Positions 25,627 to 33,881 of a DNA stretch of 37,647 nucleotides are shown one piece after another (the stretch's first letter is position 1; every line of letters begins with the position of its first letter). The notes under the pieces are model-generated. The model worked only from the letters and a program-made list of their open reading frames with translations, had not been told where the DNA came from and made no database searches. The DNA is from an uncultured bacterium (GTDB lineage Bacteria; Bacillota_I; Bacilli_A; Izemoplasmatales; Hujiaoplasmataceae), in assembly GCA_903844055.1 (NCBI GenBank), contig CAIMSF010000117.1, positions 1 to 37,647 of the forward strand. The letters are read 5' to 3'. The position numbers and the translations under genes were made by a program.

Positions 25627-27084
25627 ATGACGGTATTCATCGTGATCGCGGTCCTGCTTCTGTTTTCCGTGGTCTCCGGCAAATTCCTCTATAAATTTGG
25701 GGTTCCCGTCCTCATCATCTTCCTCGGCATCGGCATGCTTCTGGGGGAAGGGGGTATCGGCCGCGTGTCGTTCGCCGATCCCGAACTCGCGAAGCAGATC
25801 GTCGGTTTGTGTCTGGCCTACATCACCTTCTCGGGCGGTTTCGGGACCAACTGGAAAGCGGCGAAGGGCACGTCGAAGCTCGCCTTGACGCTCGCTTCCG
25901 GCGGCGTCCTTTTGACGGCGCTGTTCATCGCCCTCTTTGCGGTCGTCCTCATCCCCGGCTTCACGTTCCTGGAGGGTTTGCTGGTCGGTTCGATCATCGC
26001 GTCGACCGACGTGGCGTCCGTCTTCAGCATCCTGCGCTCCCGCCGCCTCAACTTGAAGCACTCGCTCGGCAGCCTGCTCGAACTCGAGAGCGGGTCGAAC
26101 GACCCGACCGCCTACATCCTGATGATCGTGATCCTGAGCATCATGACCGGCGAGACGGTGACGCTGTGGTATATGATCCCGCTGCAGATCTTCGGATCGC
26201 TCGTCCTCGGGTTTGTGTTTTCGAAAGGCGCCGTCTGGCTCGTCAACAAGATCGACCTCGAACTCGACGGGATGTACTCGATCCTCCTGATCGCGATCAT
26301 CCTCTTTACCTACGCCTCCGCCGAACTGGTCCTCGCGAACGGGTTCCTCGCCGTCTATGTCCTCGGCATCGTCCTCGGCAACACGAGACTCGCCCACAAG
26401 GTGTCGCTCGTCCGCTATTTCGATGGATTCGGCTGGCTCATGCAGATCATCCTCTTCTTCACGCTCGGACTCCTGGTCGTCCCCGCCGAACTGCCGGCGG
26501 CGGCCATCGACGGCATCGCCATCTCGCTTTTCCTGATCTTCGTCGCGCGTCCGCTCGCGGTGATCCTCCTGATGAGCCTGTTCAGGCGGCCGATCAAGGA
26601 ACAGCTGTTCGTCGCGTGGGTCGGCTTCCGCGGCGCCTCGTCGATCGTCTTCGCCAGCTTCCCGCTGGCGCTCGGACTGCCGCTGTCGGAATTGATCTTC
26701 AACGTCGTCTTCTTCGTGGCGACCCTCACGGTCGTGATCCAGGGAACGCTCTTGGTCCCGATCGCCCACTGGCTGAAGGTCGTTTCCCCCGACGAGAACA
26801 TCCTGCTCACGTTCACCGACTATTCGGGCGACTATCACACCGAAGTGATGGAGATCGTGATCCCCGAAAGCAGCGTCATCGCCAACAAGTCGATCATGGA
26901 CATCGCGGTTCCCGAGCACGTCCTGTTCGTGCTGATCAAGCGCGGGAACCAGATCATCACGCCGCGCGGGTCGACGAAACTGAAGACCGGCGACACCGTC
27001 CTGATCGCCGGCGACAACATCGAGCAGCTCAAGCAGATGCAGGAATGGGCCGACCGGAAGCTGCGGTTGCCTTCGATCATCTGA
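25627..27084 (+). CDS. Potassium/proton antiporter (CPA1 family, NhaP2/CvrA-like) with C-terminal TrkA-C domain
   Basis: MTVFIVIAVLLLFSVVSGKFLYKFGVPVLIIFLGIGMLLGEGGIG...; C-terminus 'ESSVIANKSIMDIAVPEHVLFVLIKRGNQIITPRGSTKLKTGDTVLIAGD'. Promoter-like TTTACC-17-TATAGT just upstream. Confidence 0.9.
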   Translation: MTVFIVIAVLLLFSVVSGKFLYKFGVPVLIIFLGIGMLLGEGGIGRVSFADPELAKQIVGLCLAYITFSGGFGTNWKAAKGTSKLALTLASGGVLLTALFIALFAVVLIPGFTFLEGLLVGSIIASTDVASVFSILRSRRLNLKHSLGSLLELESGSNDPTAYILMIVILSIMTGETVTLWYMIPLQIFGSLVLGFVFSKGAVWLVNKIDLELDGMYSILLIAIILFTYASAELVLANGFLAVYVLGIVLGNTRLAHKVSLVRYFDGFGWLMQIILFFTLGLLVVPAELPAAAIDGIAISLFLIFVARPLAVILLMSLFRRPIKEQLFVAWVGFRGASSIVFASFPLALGLPLSELIFNVVFFVATLTVVIQGTLLVPIAHWLKVVSPDENILLTFTDYSGDYHTEVMEIVIPESSVIANKSIMDIAVPEHVLFVLIKRGNQIITPRGSTKLKTGDTVLIAGDNIEQLKQMQEWADRKLRLPSII

Positions 27085-27095
27085 CATAATGCGAA

Positions 27096-27136
27096 GCGCC
27101 GTCGGGGAACGAAGGTTCCCGGCGGCGCTTTTCCAT
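27096..27136 (+). terminator. Rho-independent terminator after antiporter
   Basis: GCGCCGTCGGGGAAC-gaag-GTTCCCGGCGGCGCTTTTCC. Confidence 0.8.
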
Positions 27137-27147
27137 TCAAACGGGGG

Positions 27148-28164
27148 TCAGGGGCGATGCGTTGCGAGAAACGCGATGAGGTCGGCTCCGGTCGATTCCG
27201 GATCCTCTTCCATCGGCACGTGCCCGAGGCCGTCGTACACGATGACGGCATCATCCGATAACGACAGCGCGGTTTGGAAGCGGACGGCGTAGTCTTTGCC
27301 GATCCATCCGTCCTCGTCGCCCCAAAGGACGAGGACGGGGACCGCGGCGTCGCGGATCCGGGTCAGCCGGTCGAGTCCGTCGTCCTCGGACGTCTCGCGC
27401 AAGGCGAGCACGATCGCTTCGCGGTTGCCTTCCTTGCGGAGCAGGTCGTAGTAGCGGTCGACGGTCGCTTCGCTCAAGACCGACGCGGATCCGTAAACAT
27501 CCTTCAGGATGCCCTTCAAAAGAAAACGCGGCGTCATCTTCGACAGGAACCGGCCGAGACGCGGACGCGAAAGCAGCGCCGAAAGTCCCGCCGGTCCGCC
27601 GTCGACCAGATCCGGATAGACGGCGTCGATCAAGACGAGGCCTTCGACGGAAAAGCCATCGACGGCGTGATACTCGCTCACGAAATACCACGCGACGCCC
27701 CCGCCCATCGAGTTCCCGCTGATCGTACAGGACGTCACGCCGAGATCGTCGAGCAGGTATTTGACGAGGGCGGCGGACCGCCGCGTCGACAGGGTATTGT
27801 CGGAGAAGTTGCCGGTAAGGCCGTGGTTGGGCAGGTCGACCGCGATCACGCGGTAGCCGGCCTCGACCAAGGACGCGGTCCAGGGGGCGAACGTGTGCAG
27901 GGAGGCGAACATCCCGTGCAGGAGGACGACGACGGGGTCGCCGACCGTTCCGGCATCCGTATAATGGACGCTGATCGTGACGGGATTGCCATCCAGGTCA
28001 TCGATCGCCGCGTTCAGGTAATGGGAATCGTCCGTGAAGTAGTCCGCTTCCAGATCGTCACGCGACAGGTCGCCCCGGTACATGACGGCGATGGAAGCCA
28101 GAAGAAGGCCGAAGATGGCGATCATCAGTCCGAATAGAATTCGTAGAACCCTATGTCTTTTCAT
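27148..28164 (-). CDS. Alpha/beta hydrolase, N-terminal membrane anchor
   Basis: MKRHRVLRILFGLMIAIFGLLLASIAVMYRG...; 'VVLLHGMFASLHTFAPW', nucleophile elbow 'GNSMGG', 'LVLWGDEDGWI'. Confidence 0.9.
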   Translation of the reverse strand: MKRHRVLRILFGLMIAIFGLLLASIAVMYRGDLSRDDLEADYFTDDSHYLNAAIDDLDGNPVTISVHYTDAGTVGDPVVVLLHGMFASLHTFAPWTASLVEAGYRVIAVDLPNHGLTGNFSDNTLSTRRSAALVKYLLDDLGVTSCTISGNSMGGGVAWYFVSEYHAVDGFSVEGLVLIDAVYPDLVDGGPAGLSALLSRPRLGRFLSKMTPRFLLKGILKDVYGSASVLSEATVDRYYDLLRKEGNREAIVLALRETSEDDGLDRLTRIRDAAVPVLVLWGDEDGWIGKDYAVRFQTALSLSDDAVIVYDGLGHVPMEEDPESTGADLIAFLATHRP

Positions 28165-28168
28165 GCTT

Positions 28169-28885
28169 TCATCCCTTTCGATTCGGTGTAGTCGAAGGCA
28201 TCCGGTCGAGCAAGACTTCGGCGTTGGTCCCGGCGAAGACGTCGTCGCGATCCGCCAGAAGACGGCAGATCGTCTCGAAGCGGTCCCAGTTGCCATCGCC
28301 GTCGAACTCATAGCTGTGGCCCCAGATCGAGAGGATCCGCGGCTCGTCCGCCTCCTCGTCGAGAAAAGCGCGGATCAGGTCGAAGATCGCCGGATCGTTG
28401 TGGTGGGCGGTCGGTCGGAAGCGGAGCAGGTCCGACGGAAGGCGGAAGGAATGATCGGTCGCGACGGTTCGCGCATAGGCGACGCCCAATTCCTTCAGGA
28501 CGGCGATGACGGCCTCGTCATAATCGCCGAACGGATAGGCCAACCCGACCGGGACCGCGCCGAAGACGGCTTCGATCGCAGTGCGGTCCCGTTCGATCTC
28601 GGAAACGATTTCGGACCTGGATAGACCCGTGAGGGATGGATGCGAGAATGTGTGCATGGCCACTTCGTGACCCGGATAGATCGGCTTCAATTCCGCCAGA
28701 TCGAAGCGGCTGACGGAATAACGGTCATACGTGAACGTCCCGTCCTTGCGGCCGAGACCCGCGTTCACGTTGAAGGTCGCTTTCAACCGATACCGGTTCA
28801 AGATCGCGACGAGCCGCCGATCCTGCAGGACGCCGTCGTCGTAGCTGAAGGTGACGGCTTTTCGATACTGGTCGGTCCATCTCAT
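28169..28885 (-). CDS. Polysaccharide deacetylase (NodB-homology) family protein
   Basis: 'AVTFSYDDGVLQDRRLVAILNRYRLKATFNVNAGL', 'HEVAMHTFSHPSL', 'GLAYPFGDYDEAV'. Confidence 0.9.
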   Translation of the reverse strand: MRWTDQYRKAVTFSYDDGVLQDRRLVAILNRYRLKATFNVNAGLGRKDGTFTYDRYSVSRFDLAELKPIYPGHEVAMHTFSHPSLTGLSRSEIVSEIERDRTAIEAVFGAVPVGLAYPFGDYDEAVIAVLKELGVAYARTVATDHSFRLPSDLLRFRPTAHHNDPAIFDLIRAFLDEEADEPRILSIWGHSYEFDGDGNWDRFETICRLLADRDDVFAGTNAEVLLDRMPSTTPNRKG

Positions 28886-28904
28886 CGCTTCGTCTCCCCT
28901 TTCG

Positions 28905-29888
28905 TCACGCGTCTTCGCGATTCCGTGTCATGATCTCGATCCCGGCATGACGCCCGACATCGTCGATTAGCAGTGTCTTTCCTCGATACAGGCGAATCCG
29001 GATCGTTCCGGACAGGCCTTCCTTGATCTGCTCGACCATCCGGCCGTCGCGGGGCGAAGCGAGGCCGATCTGCCGATCGGACGATGCCTCCACCTCGAGC
29101 AGGTACCGGCCTTTCCGGAGTCGATAGGAGACGGCGCCGTCCCGGACGGCTTCCCGGAGCACACGCGAGAAATTGTAGGTGGCGAAACGGTACTCCTTGC
29201 CGGCGAGGAGCAGGTTGGCGATGAGGCCTTTGAAGTGCATCCCGAGGAACGGGATGTCCGCGTAGGAGAACATGAGCGAGGTCCCGGGGTCGGCGAAATG
29301 ATTGCTTTGCATCCAGACGTAAGCGCGCGGAAACGATCGTCCCCAGTCTTTCTCGATGTATCCCTTACCGCCTTCGAAGTCGATGCATTCGCCATTGAGC
29401 TCGAGGCTGCCGTGCAATCGGTGCGTCATCGAGATGACGCCGTGGTAGCATTCCATGAACGTGAAGTAGCCGAAGAATCCCATGATGTTGGGCATCCAGA
29501 GCGTTTTCCGGATCGGCACCATGTCGGAGAACGCGACGGTCCCGCGAAGCATGAACGACGCATCCGAGAGGTCGAGGGTGACCGCTTCCTTCGTAAATGC
29601 GGAGGTTCCGATCGCGATCGCGAACCCTTGCGGTTCGTAGGTGAACCGATCCATCGGAAACCGGAGATATCGGGTGGATAGGGACGTCCCGTCCGGTTCC
29701 CTGCGCGACAGGAAAACCTGGAGGAACGCGTGCGGATCGTCGCGGTTCACGCTGACCCCGGGGATCAGCGCGACCGTGTGGCGTTCGTCGCGGCTCACCA
29801 TCTTGAAATACCAACCTTCGAAATACCGGTCGGTCTTCTTCGCGCCCTGGAATCGTTCGGGATGGAGGATGTTACCGAGTTTGGACAT
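28905..29888 (-). CDS. Tocopherol cyclase-like family protein
   Basis: 'MSKLGNILHPERFQGAKKTDRYFEGWYFKMVS...GKGYIEKDWGRSFPRAYVWMQSNHF', typical of bacterial tocopherol-cyclase-like proteins. Confidence 0.85.
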   Translation of the reverse strand: MSKLGNILHPERFQGAKKTDRYFEGWYFKMVSRDERHTVALIPGVSVNRDDPHAFLQVFLSRREPDGTSLSTRYLRFPMDRFTYEPQGFAIAIGTSAFTKEAVTLDLSDASFMLRGTVAFSDMVPIRKTLWMPNIMGFFGYFTFMECYHGVISMTHRLHGSLELNGECIDFEGGKGYIEKDWGRSFPRAYVWMQSNHFADPGTSLMFSYADIPFLGMHFKGLIANLLLAGKEYRFATYNFSRVLREAVRDGAVSYRLRKGRYLLEVEASSDRQIGLASPRDGRMVEQIKEGLSGTIRIRLYRGKTLLIDDVGRHAGIEIMTRNREDA

Positions 29889-30079
29889 GGCGGCTCCCTC
29901 TGGATCGGTCTGACGCATCGGCGTTTGTTTGCGATCTCGTCCTTCGTCTGTCCTTATTATAACATCGTCGAGCAAATCATCGGAATTTTGTGCAACAATA
30001 TGCATATTTCCCGGAAGCGTGATACGATAGAGATAAAGAAGCAACATTCAGTTCAGACTGAAGAGGGAGGATCATCATC

Positions 30080-30409
30080 ATGTTATGGAAATGTCCCGTC
30101 TGCGGCCTCGTCCACGAAGGACCGGAAGCCCCGGAGAAATGCCCGAAATGCGGCGCACCGAAAGAGAAGTTCGCCGCCCTGTCCGAAGATGACGCGAAAA
30201 AGATCTATGCGTCCGACCGTACCAACGACATCCATATGGAAATCATCCGCTTGTCGATGAAGATCGCCGAACTCGCGGACGAAGGCGTCAAACTCAATCT
30301 CGATCCCGCCTGCGTCAGCACCTTCCGCCAGGCGAAGAACGAGGTCTGGGTCATCAAGCAGCGCAGCAAGGCGGAACTCGCCGGCCATGTGGCCAAGGGC
30401 AAATGGTGA
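30080..30409 (+). CDS. Rubredoxin-like domain protein
   Basis: 109 aa: 'MLWKCPVCGLVHEGPEAPEKCPKCGAPKEKF' plus C-terminal helical extension. Confidence 0.82.
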   Translation: MLWKCPVCGLVHEGPEAPEKCPKCGAPKEKFAALSEDDAKKIYASDRTNDIHMEIIRLSMKIAELADEGVKLNLDPACVSTFRQAKNEVWVIKQRSKAELAGHVAKGKW

Positions 30410-30430
30410 CGGAACCGAACCGGTGAAGAC

Positions 30431-30468
30431 ACGGAGTCTGACGGCGAACGACGTCAGACTCCGTTTTG
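30431..30468 (+). terminator. Rho-independent terminator
   Basis: ACGGAGTCTGACG-gcgaacga-CGTCAGACTCCGTTTTG. Confidence 0.85.
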
Positions 30469-30501
30469 ATCGGGTCAGGTTGGGGAGACGTATCGTTTCC
30501 A

Positions 30502-30530
30502 TTGGCAAAACCGCCCGACTCGGTTATAAT
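30502..30530 (+). promoter_or_regulatory. Promoter of PCC-domain gene
   Basis: TTGGCA - 17 bp - TATAAT. Confidence 0.75.
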
Positions 30531-30569
30531 GATACTGTTCGTTCCATCCAATCCGGCGGAGGTTTCCCC

Positions 30570-30992
30570 ATGAAATACCATCGCATCTCAAACCATTACG
30601 TCGTCAAGCTCGACATCGGCGACGAAGTCATCGGCTGCCTGACGAGGGTGTGCGCATCGGAAGGCATCGGTGCGGGTACGGTTTCCGGCATCGGCGCCAC
30701 CGACCGCGTGAAAATCGGTCTATATGACACTTCCAAAAAGCGATATGACACGGCCGTTCTGACGGGTCCGATGGAGATCACGTCGCTTCTCGGCAATGTC
30801 ACGACGAAGGACGGTCAGCCCTATCTGCATCTGCACATCAACGTCGGAAACGAGAAGATGGAGATCTCCGGCGGCCATCTTTACGAATGCTTCATCTCGG
30901 TCGCGGGCGAGATTTTCATCACCGCACTGGACGGTACCATCGACCGGAAGACCGATCCCGTCCTCGGCTTGAACATGATCGCACTGGACTGA
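30570..30992 (+). CDS. PCC/DUF296-domain (AT-hook-associated) putative DNA-binding protein
   Basis: MKYHRISNHYVVKLDIGDEVIGCLTRVCASEGIGAGTVSGIGATDRVKIGLYD...LHLHINVGNEKMEISGGHLYECFISVAGEIFI. Confidence 0.88.
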   Translation: MKYHRISNHYVVKLDIGDEVIGCLTRVCASEGIGAGTVSGIGATDRVKIGLYDTSKKRYDTAVLTGPMEITSLLGNVTTKDGQPYLHLHINVGNEKMEISGGHLYECFISVAGEIFITALDGTIDRKTDPVLGLNMIALD

Positions 30993-31024
30993 CGGAGCGT
31001 AGCGAATCCATATGGAAGACCGGA

Positions 31025-31057
31025 GAACGGCCGTTATGACGTTCGCCGTTTTTTTAT
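31025..31057 (+). terminator. Possible Rho-independent terminator after PCC gene
   Basis: AACGGC...GCCGTT stem followed by TTTTTT. Confidence 0.55.
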
Positions 31058-31131
31058 GGACGGGAACGATATATCCATCGATCATGATTCATGGGGCTCA
31101 TCGTACCGGTTCGATTCTCGAGTAATATTCG

Positions 31132-31187
31132 TTGATTTTTACGACGGACGGAGTATAATGGTAACAGATTGTTAAGTAGATTAAGTA
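31132..31187 (+). promoter_or_regulatory. Promoter and candidate MarR operator of ABC-exporter operon
   Basis: TTGATT-16-TATAAT; then inverted repeat TAACA-gat-TGTTA (31162-31174) and direct repeat TTAAGTA-ga-TTAAGTA. Confidence 0.65.
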
Positions 31188-31203
31188 TATGGAGGTCTCA
31201 CGG

Positions 31204-31656
31204 GTGAACGCCACGAATATCGATCTATCAAATAAACTCATGCAACTGCGCGTGATGATGCGACGTCAATACGTCACCAACCACGGCAAGGGATTCGGGA
31301 TGCTATTGTACGGGATATACAAGAAGAGCGCCGGCGATGCGATGACGATCACCGCGATCAGCCAGGAATTCTCGGTCTCCGTCGCCGCGGCGACCCAGAT
31401 GGTCAAGATGCTGAAACGCGAAGGCCTCGTCGACATCGCGAAGGATTGCGCCGACGGACGCGTCACCCGCGTCAAGGTGAACGCGGCCGGCGAAGCCGTG
31501 TTCCGGCGCGTCGAAGCCTCCATGTCGCGGTTCCTCGACGGTCTGACCAACCACCTCGGCGCCGACGACACGGCGCATCTGGACGCCATCCTCGGTAAAG
31601 TCCTCTCGTATCTGGAAAACAACGACATCCATCCCCAAGGAGACAAGAACCTATGA
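31204..31656 (+). CDS. MarR-family transcriptional regulator
   Basis: wHTH 'MTITAISQEFSVSVAAATQMVKMLKREGLVDIAKDCADGRVTRVKVNAAGE'. GTG 31204 has a well-spaced GGAGG; the in-frame ATG at 31189 overlaps that RBS. Confidence 0.85.
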   Translation: MNATNIDLSNKLMQLRVMMRRQYVTNHGKGFGMLLYGIYKKSAGDAMTITAISQEFSVSVAAATQMVKMLKREGLVDIAKDCADGRVTRVKVNAAGEAVFRRVEASMSRFLDGLTNHLGADDTAHLDAILGKVLSYLENNDIHPQGDKNL

Positions 31657-33881
31657 TCAAGCTGTTGAAATACCTGAAACCCTTCCTGCTCAGCCTGCTC
31701 CTCGCGATCGGACTGCTCTACGTCCAGGCGCAGGCCGAACTGGCTCTCCCCACCTACCTGTCCGACATCGTCAACGTCGGGATCCAGTCCGGCGGCGTCG
31801 AACACGCCAGTCCCGAGGCGCTGAGCGCGGCCGGATACGACTTCGTCCTGTCGCTTGCGAACGATGCGGATGACGCGTTGATCGCCTCGCACTATGTCCC
31901 GGTCGCGGCCGGCGAGACGCTCGTCGTCGCGGGTGAGGCCGCCGACACTTCGGCGGGAATCTTCTATCGTCTGAATTCCGATGTCTCCGACGAGGTCCGG
32001 GCGTCCCTCGACACGGCGTTCGGCGAAACCGTCTGGGTCCTCATCAACGTCGGAAGACAGTTGGGCGAGGCCGGATCCGGAACGGGCTTCGACGTCACCT
32101 CCGACTTCGCCGTCGCGCAGCTCTACGCCGCCGTCGCGCAGATGCAGACGATGCCGACCTGGCCGCTTCTGCTCGCTTCCGCGCAGACGTCGGCCGCATC
32201 CGTCGACGCGATGCTCAAGCTCCAGACGGGCGTGGTCCTGGTCTCCAAATACTACGCAGAACTCGGCATCGACATGGGCGCCGTCCAAACCAACTACATC
32301 ATCGCGACGGGCCTCGACATGCTCGCGATCGCCCTCGTCTCCGCCGTCGCGATGATCCTCGTCGCGTTCATCTCGTCCCGAATCGGCGCCGGCTTCGCCC
32401 GCAACCTGCGCTCCACCGTGTTCCAGAAGGTGGAATCCTTCTCCAGCCAGGAGTTCAACGAGTTCTCGACGGCCTCCCTCATCACCCGCACGACCAACGA
32501 CATCAACCAGATCCAGCAGCTCGTGGTGATGTCGATCCGGATGCTCTTCTACTCGCCGATCATCGCCGTCGGCGGCATCCTGATGATCCTCAGGACCAAC
32601 GTTTCGATGACCTGGATCATCGCCGCCGCCGTCCTCGCCCTCTTCGTGCTGATCGGCGTCATCTTCGGGCTCGCCATCCCCAAGTTCAAGCTGACGCAGA
32701 AGCTGATCGACCGCCTCAACCTCGTCACGCGGCAGGAACTCACCGGCCTCATGGTGATCCGCGCCTTCGGAAACCAGGAATCCGAGTCGCAGAAGTTCGA
32801 AGGCGCCAACCACGACCTTTCCAAGACGCTGCTCTTCGTCAACCGCGTGATCGCCGTGATGTTCCCGATGATGATGTTCATCATGAATGTCACGATGGTC
32901 GCGATCATCTGGTTCGGGTCGAACCAGGTCGCGGCCTCGACGCTTCAGGTCGGCGACATGCTCGCCTTCATGAACTACGCGATGCAGGTCATCATGTCCT
33001 TCCTGATGATCGCGATGATGTTCATCTTCTTCCCCCGCGCGGAGGTCTCCGCCGTCCGCGTCGCCGAGATCCTCGACAAGAAACCGCAGATCGTCGATCC
33101 CGACCATCCCGTGAAACAGAGCGGTCCGATCCGCGGCCTGGTCCGCTTCGACCACGTCGCCTTCCGGTTCGGAAAGGCCAACGAAAAGGTCCTCGAGGAC
33201 ATCACCTTCGAGGCGCGTCCGGGCGAGACGACCGCCATCATCGGGTCGACCGGATCCGGCAAGAGCACGCTCATCAACCTGATTCCCCGCTTCTACGACG
33301 TCACCGAAGGGTCGATCACGATCGATGACGTCGACATCCGCTCGATGTCGCAGCACGACCTTCACGAAGCCATCGGCTACGTCCCGCAGAAGGGCATGAT
33401 CCTTTCCGGCACGGTCGCCTCCAACCTCCGGTACGGCAAGCCCTCCGCCACCGACGCGGAGATCCGCGAAGCCGCTTCCGTCGCCCAGGCGACCGAGTTC
33501 ATCGAAGCGCTCCCGGAACGCTACGACGCCCCGATCGCGCAAGGCGGGTCGAATGTCTCGGGAGGACAGAAACAGCGCCTGTCGATCGCCCGCGCGCTCG
33601 CCAAGAAGGCGCCGATCCTGATCTTCGACGACAGCTTCTCGGCGCTCGACTTCCGCACCGACCAGAAACTGCGGCAGGCGATGAAGACGCACGCCGCCGA
33701 GGCGACGAAAATCATCGTCGCCCAGCGCGTCGGCACGATCATGACCGCCGACCAGATCATCGTGCTCGAGAAGGGCCGGATCGTCGGCCGCGGCACGCAT
33801 CGGGAATTGCTGGAAAACTGCCCCATCTACTACGAAATCGCCTCATCCCAGCTGGCGAAGGAGGAACTCGTCAATGGCTGA
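31653..33881 (+). CDS. ABC exporter half-transporter (TMD-NBD), degenerate-site subunit
   Basis: Walker A 'GSTGSGKST', signature 'NVSGGQKQR', Walker B 'ILIFDDSFSALD' (Asp for catalytic Glu) and H-loop Gln ('IIVAQRVGTI'). About 165-aa insert between TM1 and TM2. Confidence 0.92.
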   Translation: MIKLLKYLKPFLLSLLLAIGLLYVQAQAELALPTYLSDIVNVGIQSGGVEHASPEALSAAGYDFVLSLANDADDALIASHYVPVAAGETLVVAGEAADTSAGIFYRLNSDVSDEVRASLDTAFGETVWVLINVGRQLGEAGSGTGFDVTSDFAVAQLYAAVAQMQTMPTWPLLLASAQTSAASVDAMLKLQTGVVLVSKYYAELGIDMGAVQTNYIIATGLDMLAIALVSAVAMILVAFISSRIGAGFARNLRSTVFQKVESFSSQEFNEFSTASLITRTTNDINQIQQLVVMSIRMLFYSPIIAVGGILMILRTNVSMTWIIAAAVLALFVLIGVIFGLAIPKFKLTQKLIDRLNLVTRQELTGLMVIRAFGNQESESQKFEGANHDLSKTLLFVNRVIAVMFPMMMFIMNVTMVAIIWFGSNQVAASTLQVGDMLAFMNYAMQVIMSFLMIAMMFIFFPRAEVSAVRVAEILDKKPQIVDPDHPVKQSGPIRGLVRFDHVAFRFGKANEKVLEDITFEARPGETTAIIGSTGSGKSTLINLIPRFYDVTEGSITIDDVDIRSMSQHDLHEAIGYVPQKGMILSGTVASNLRYGKPSATDAEIREAASVAQATEFIEALPERYDAPIAQGGSNVSGGQKQRLSIARALAKKAPILIFDDSFSALDFRTDQKLRQAMKTHAAEATKIIVAQRVGTIMTADQIIVLEKGRIVGRGTHRELLENCPIYYEIASSQLAKEELVNG

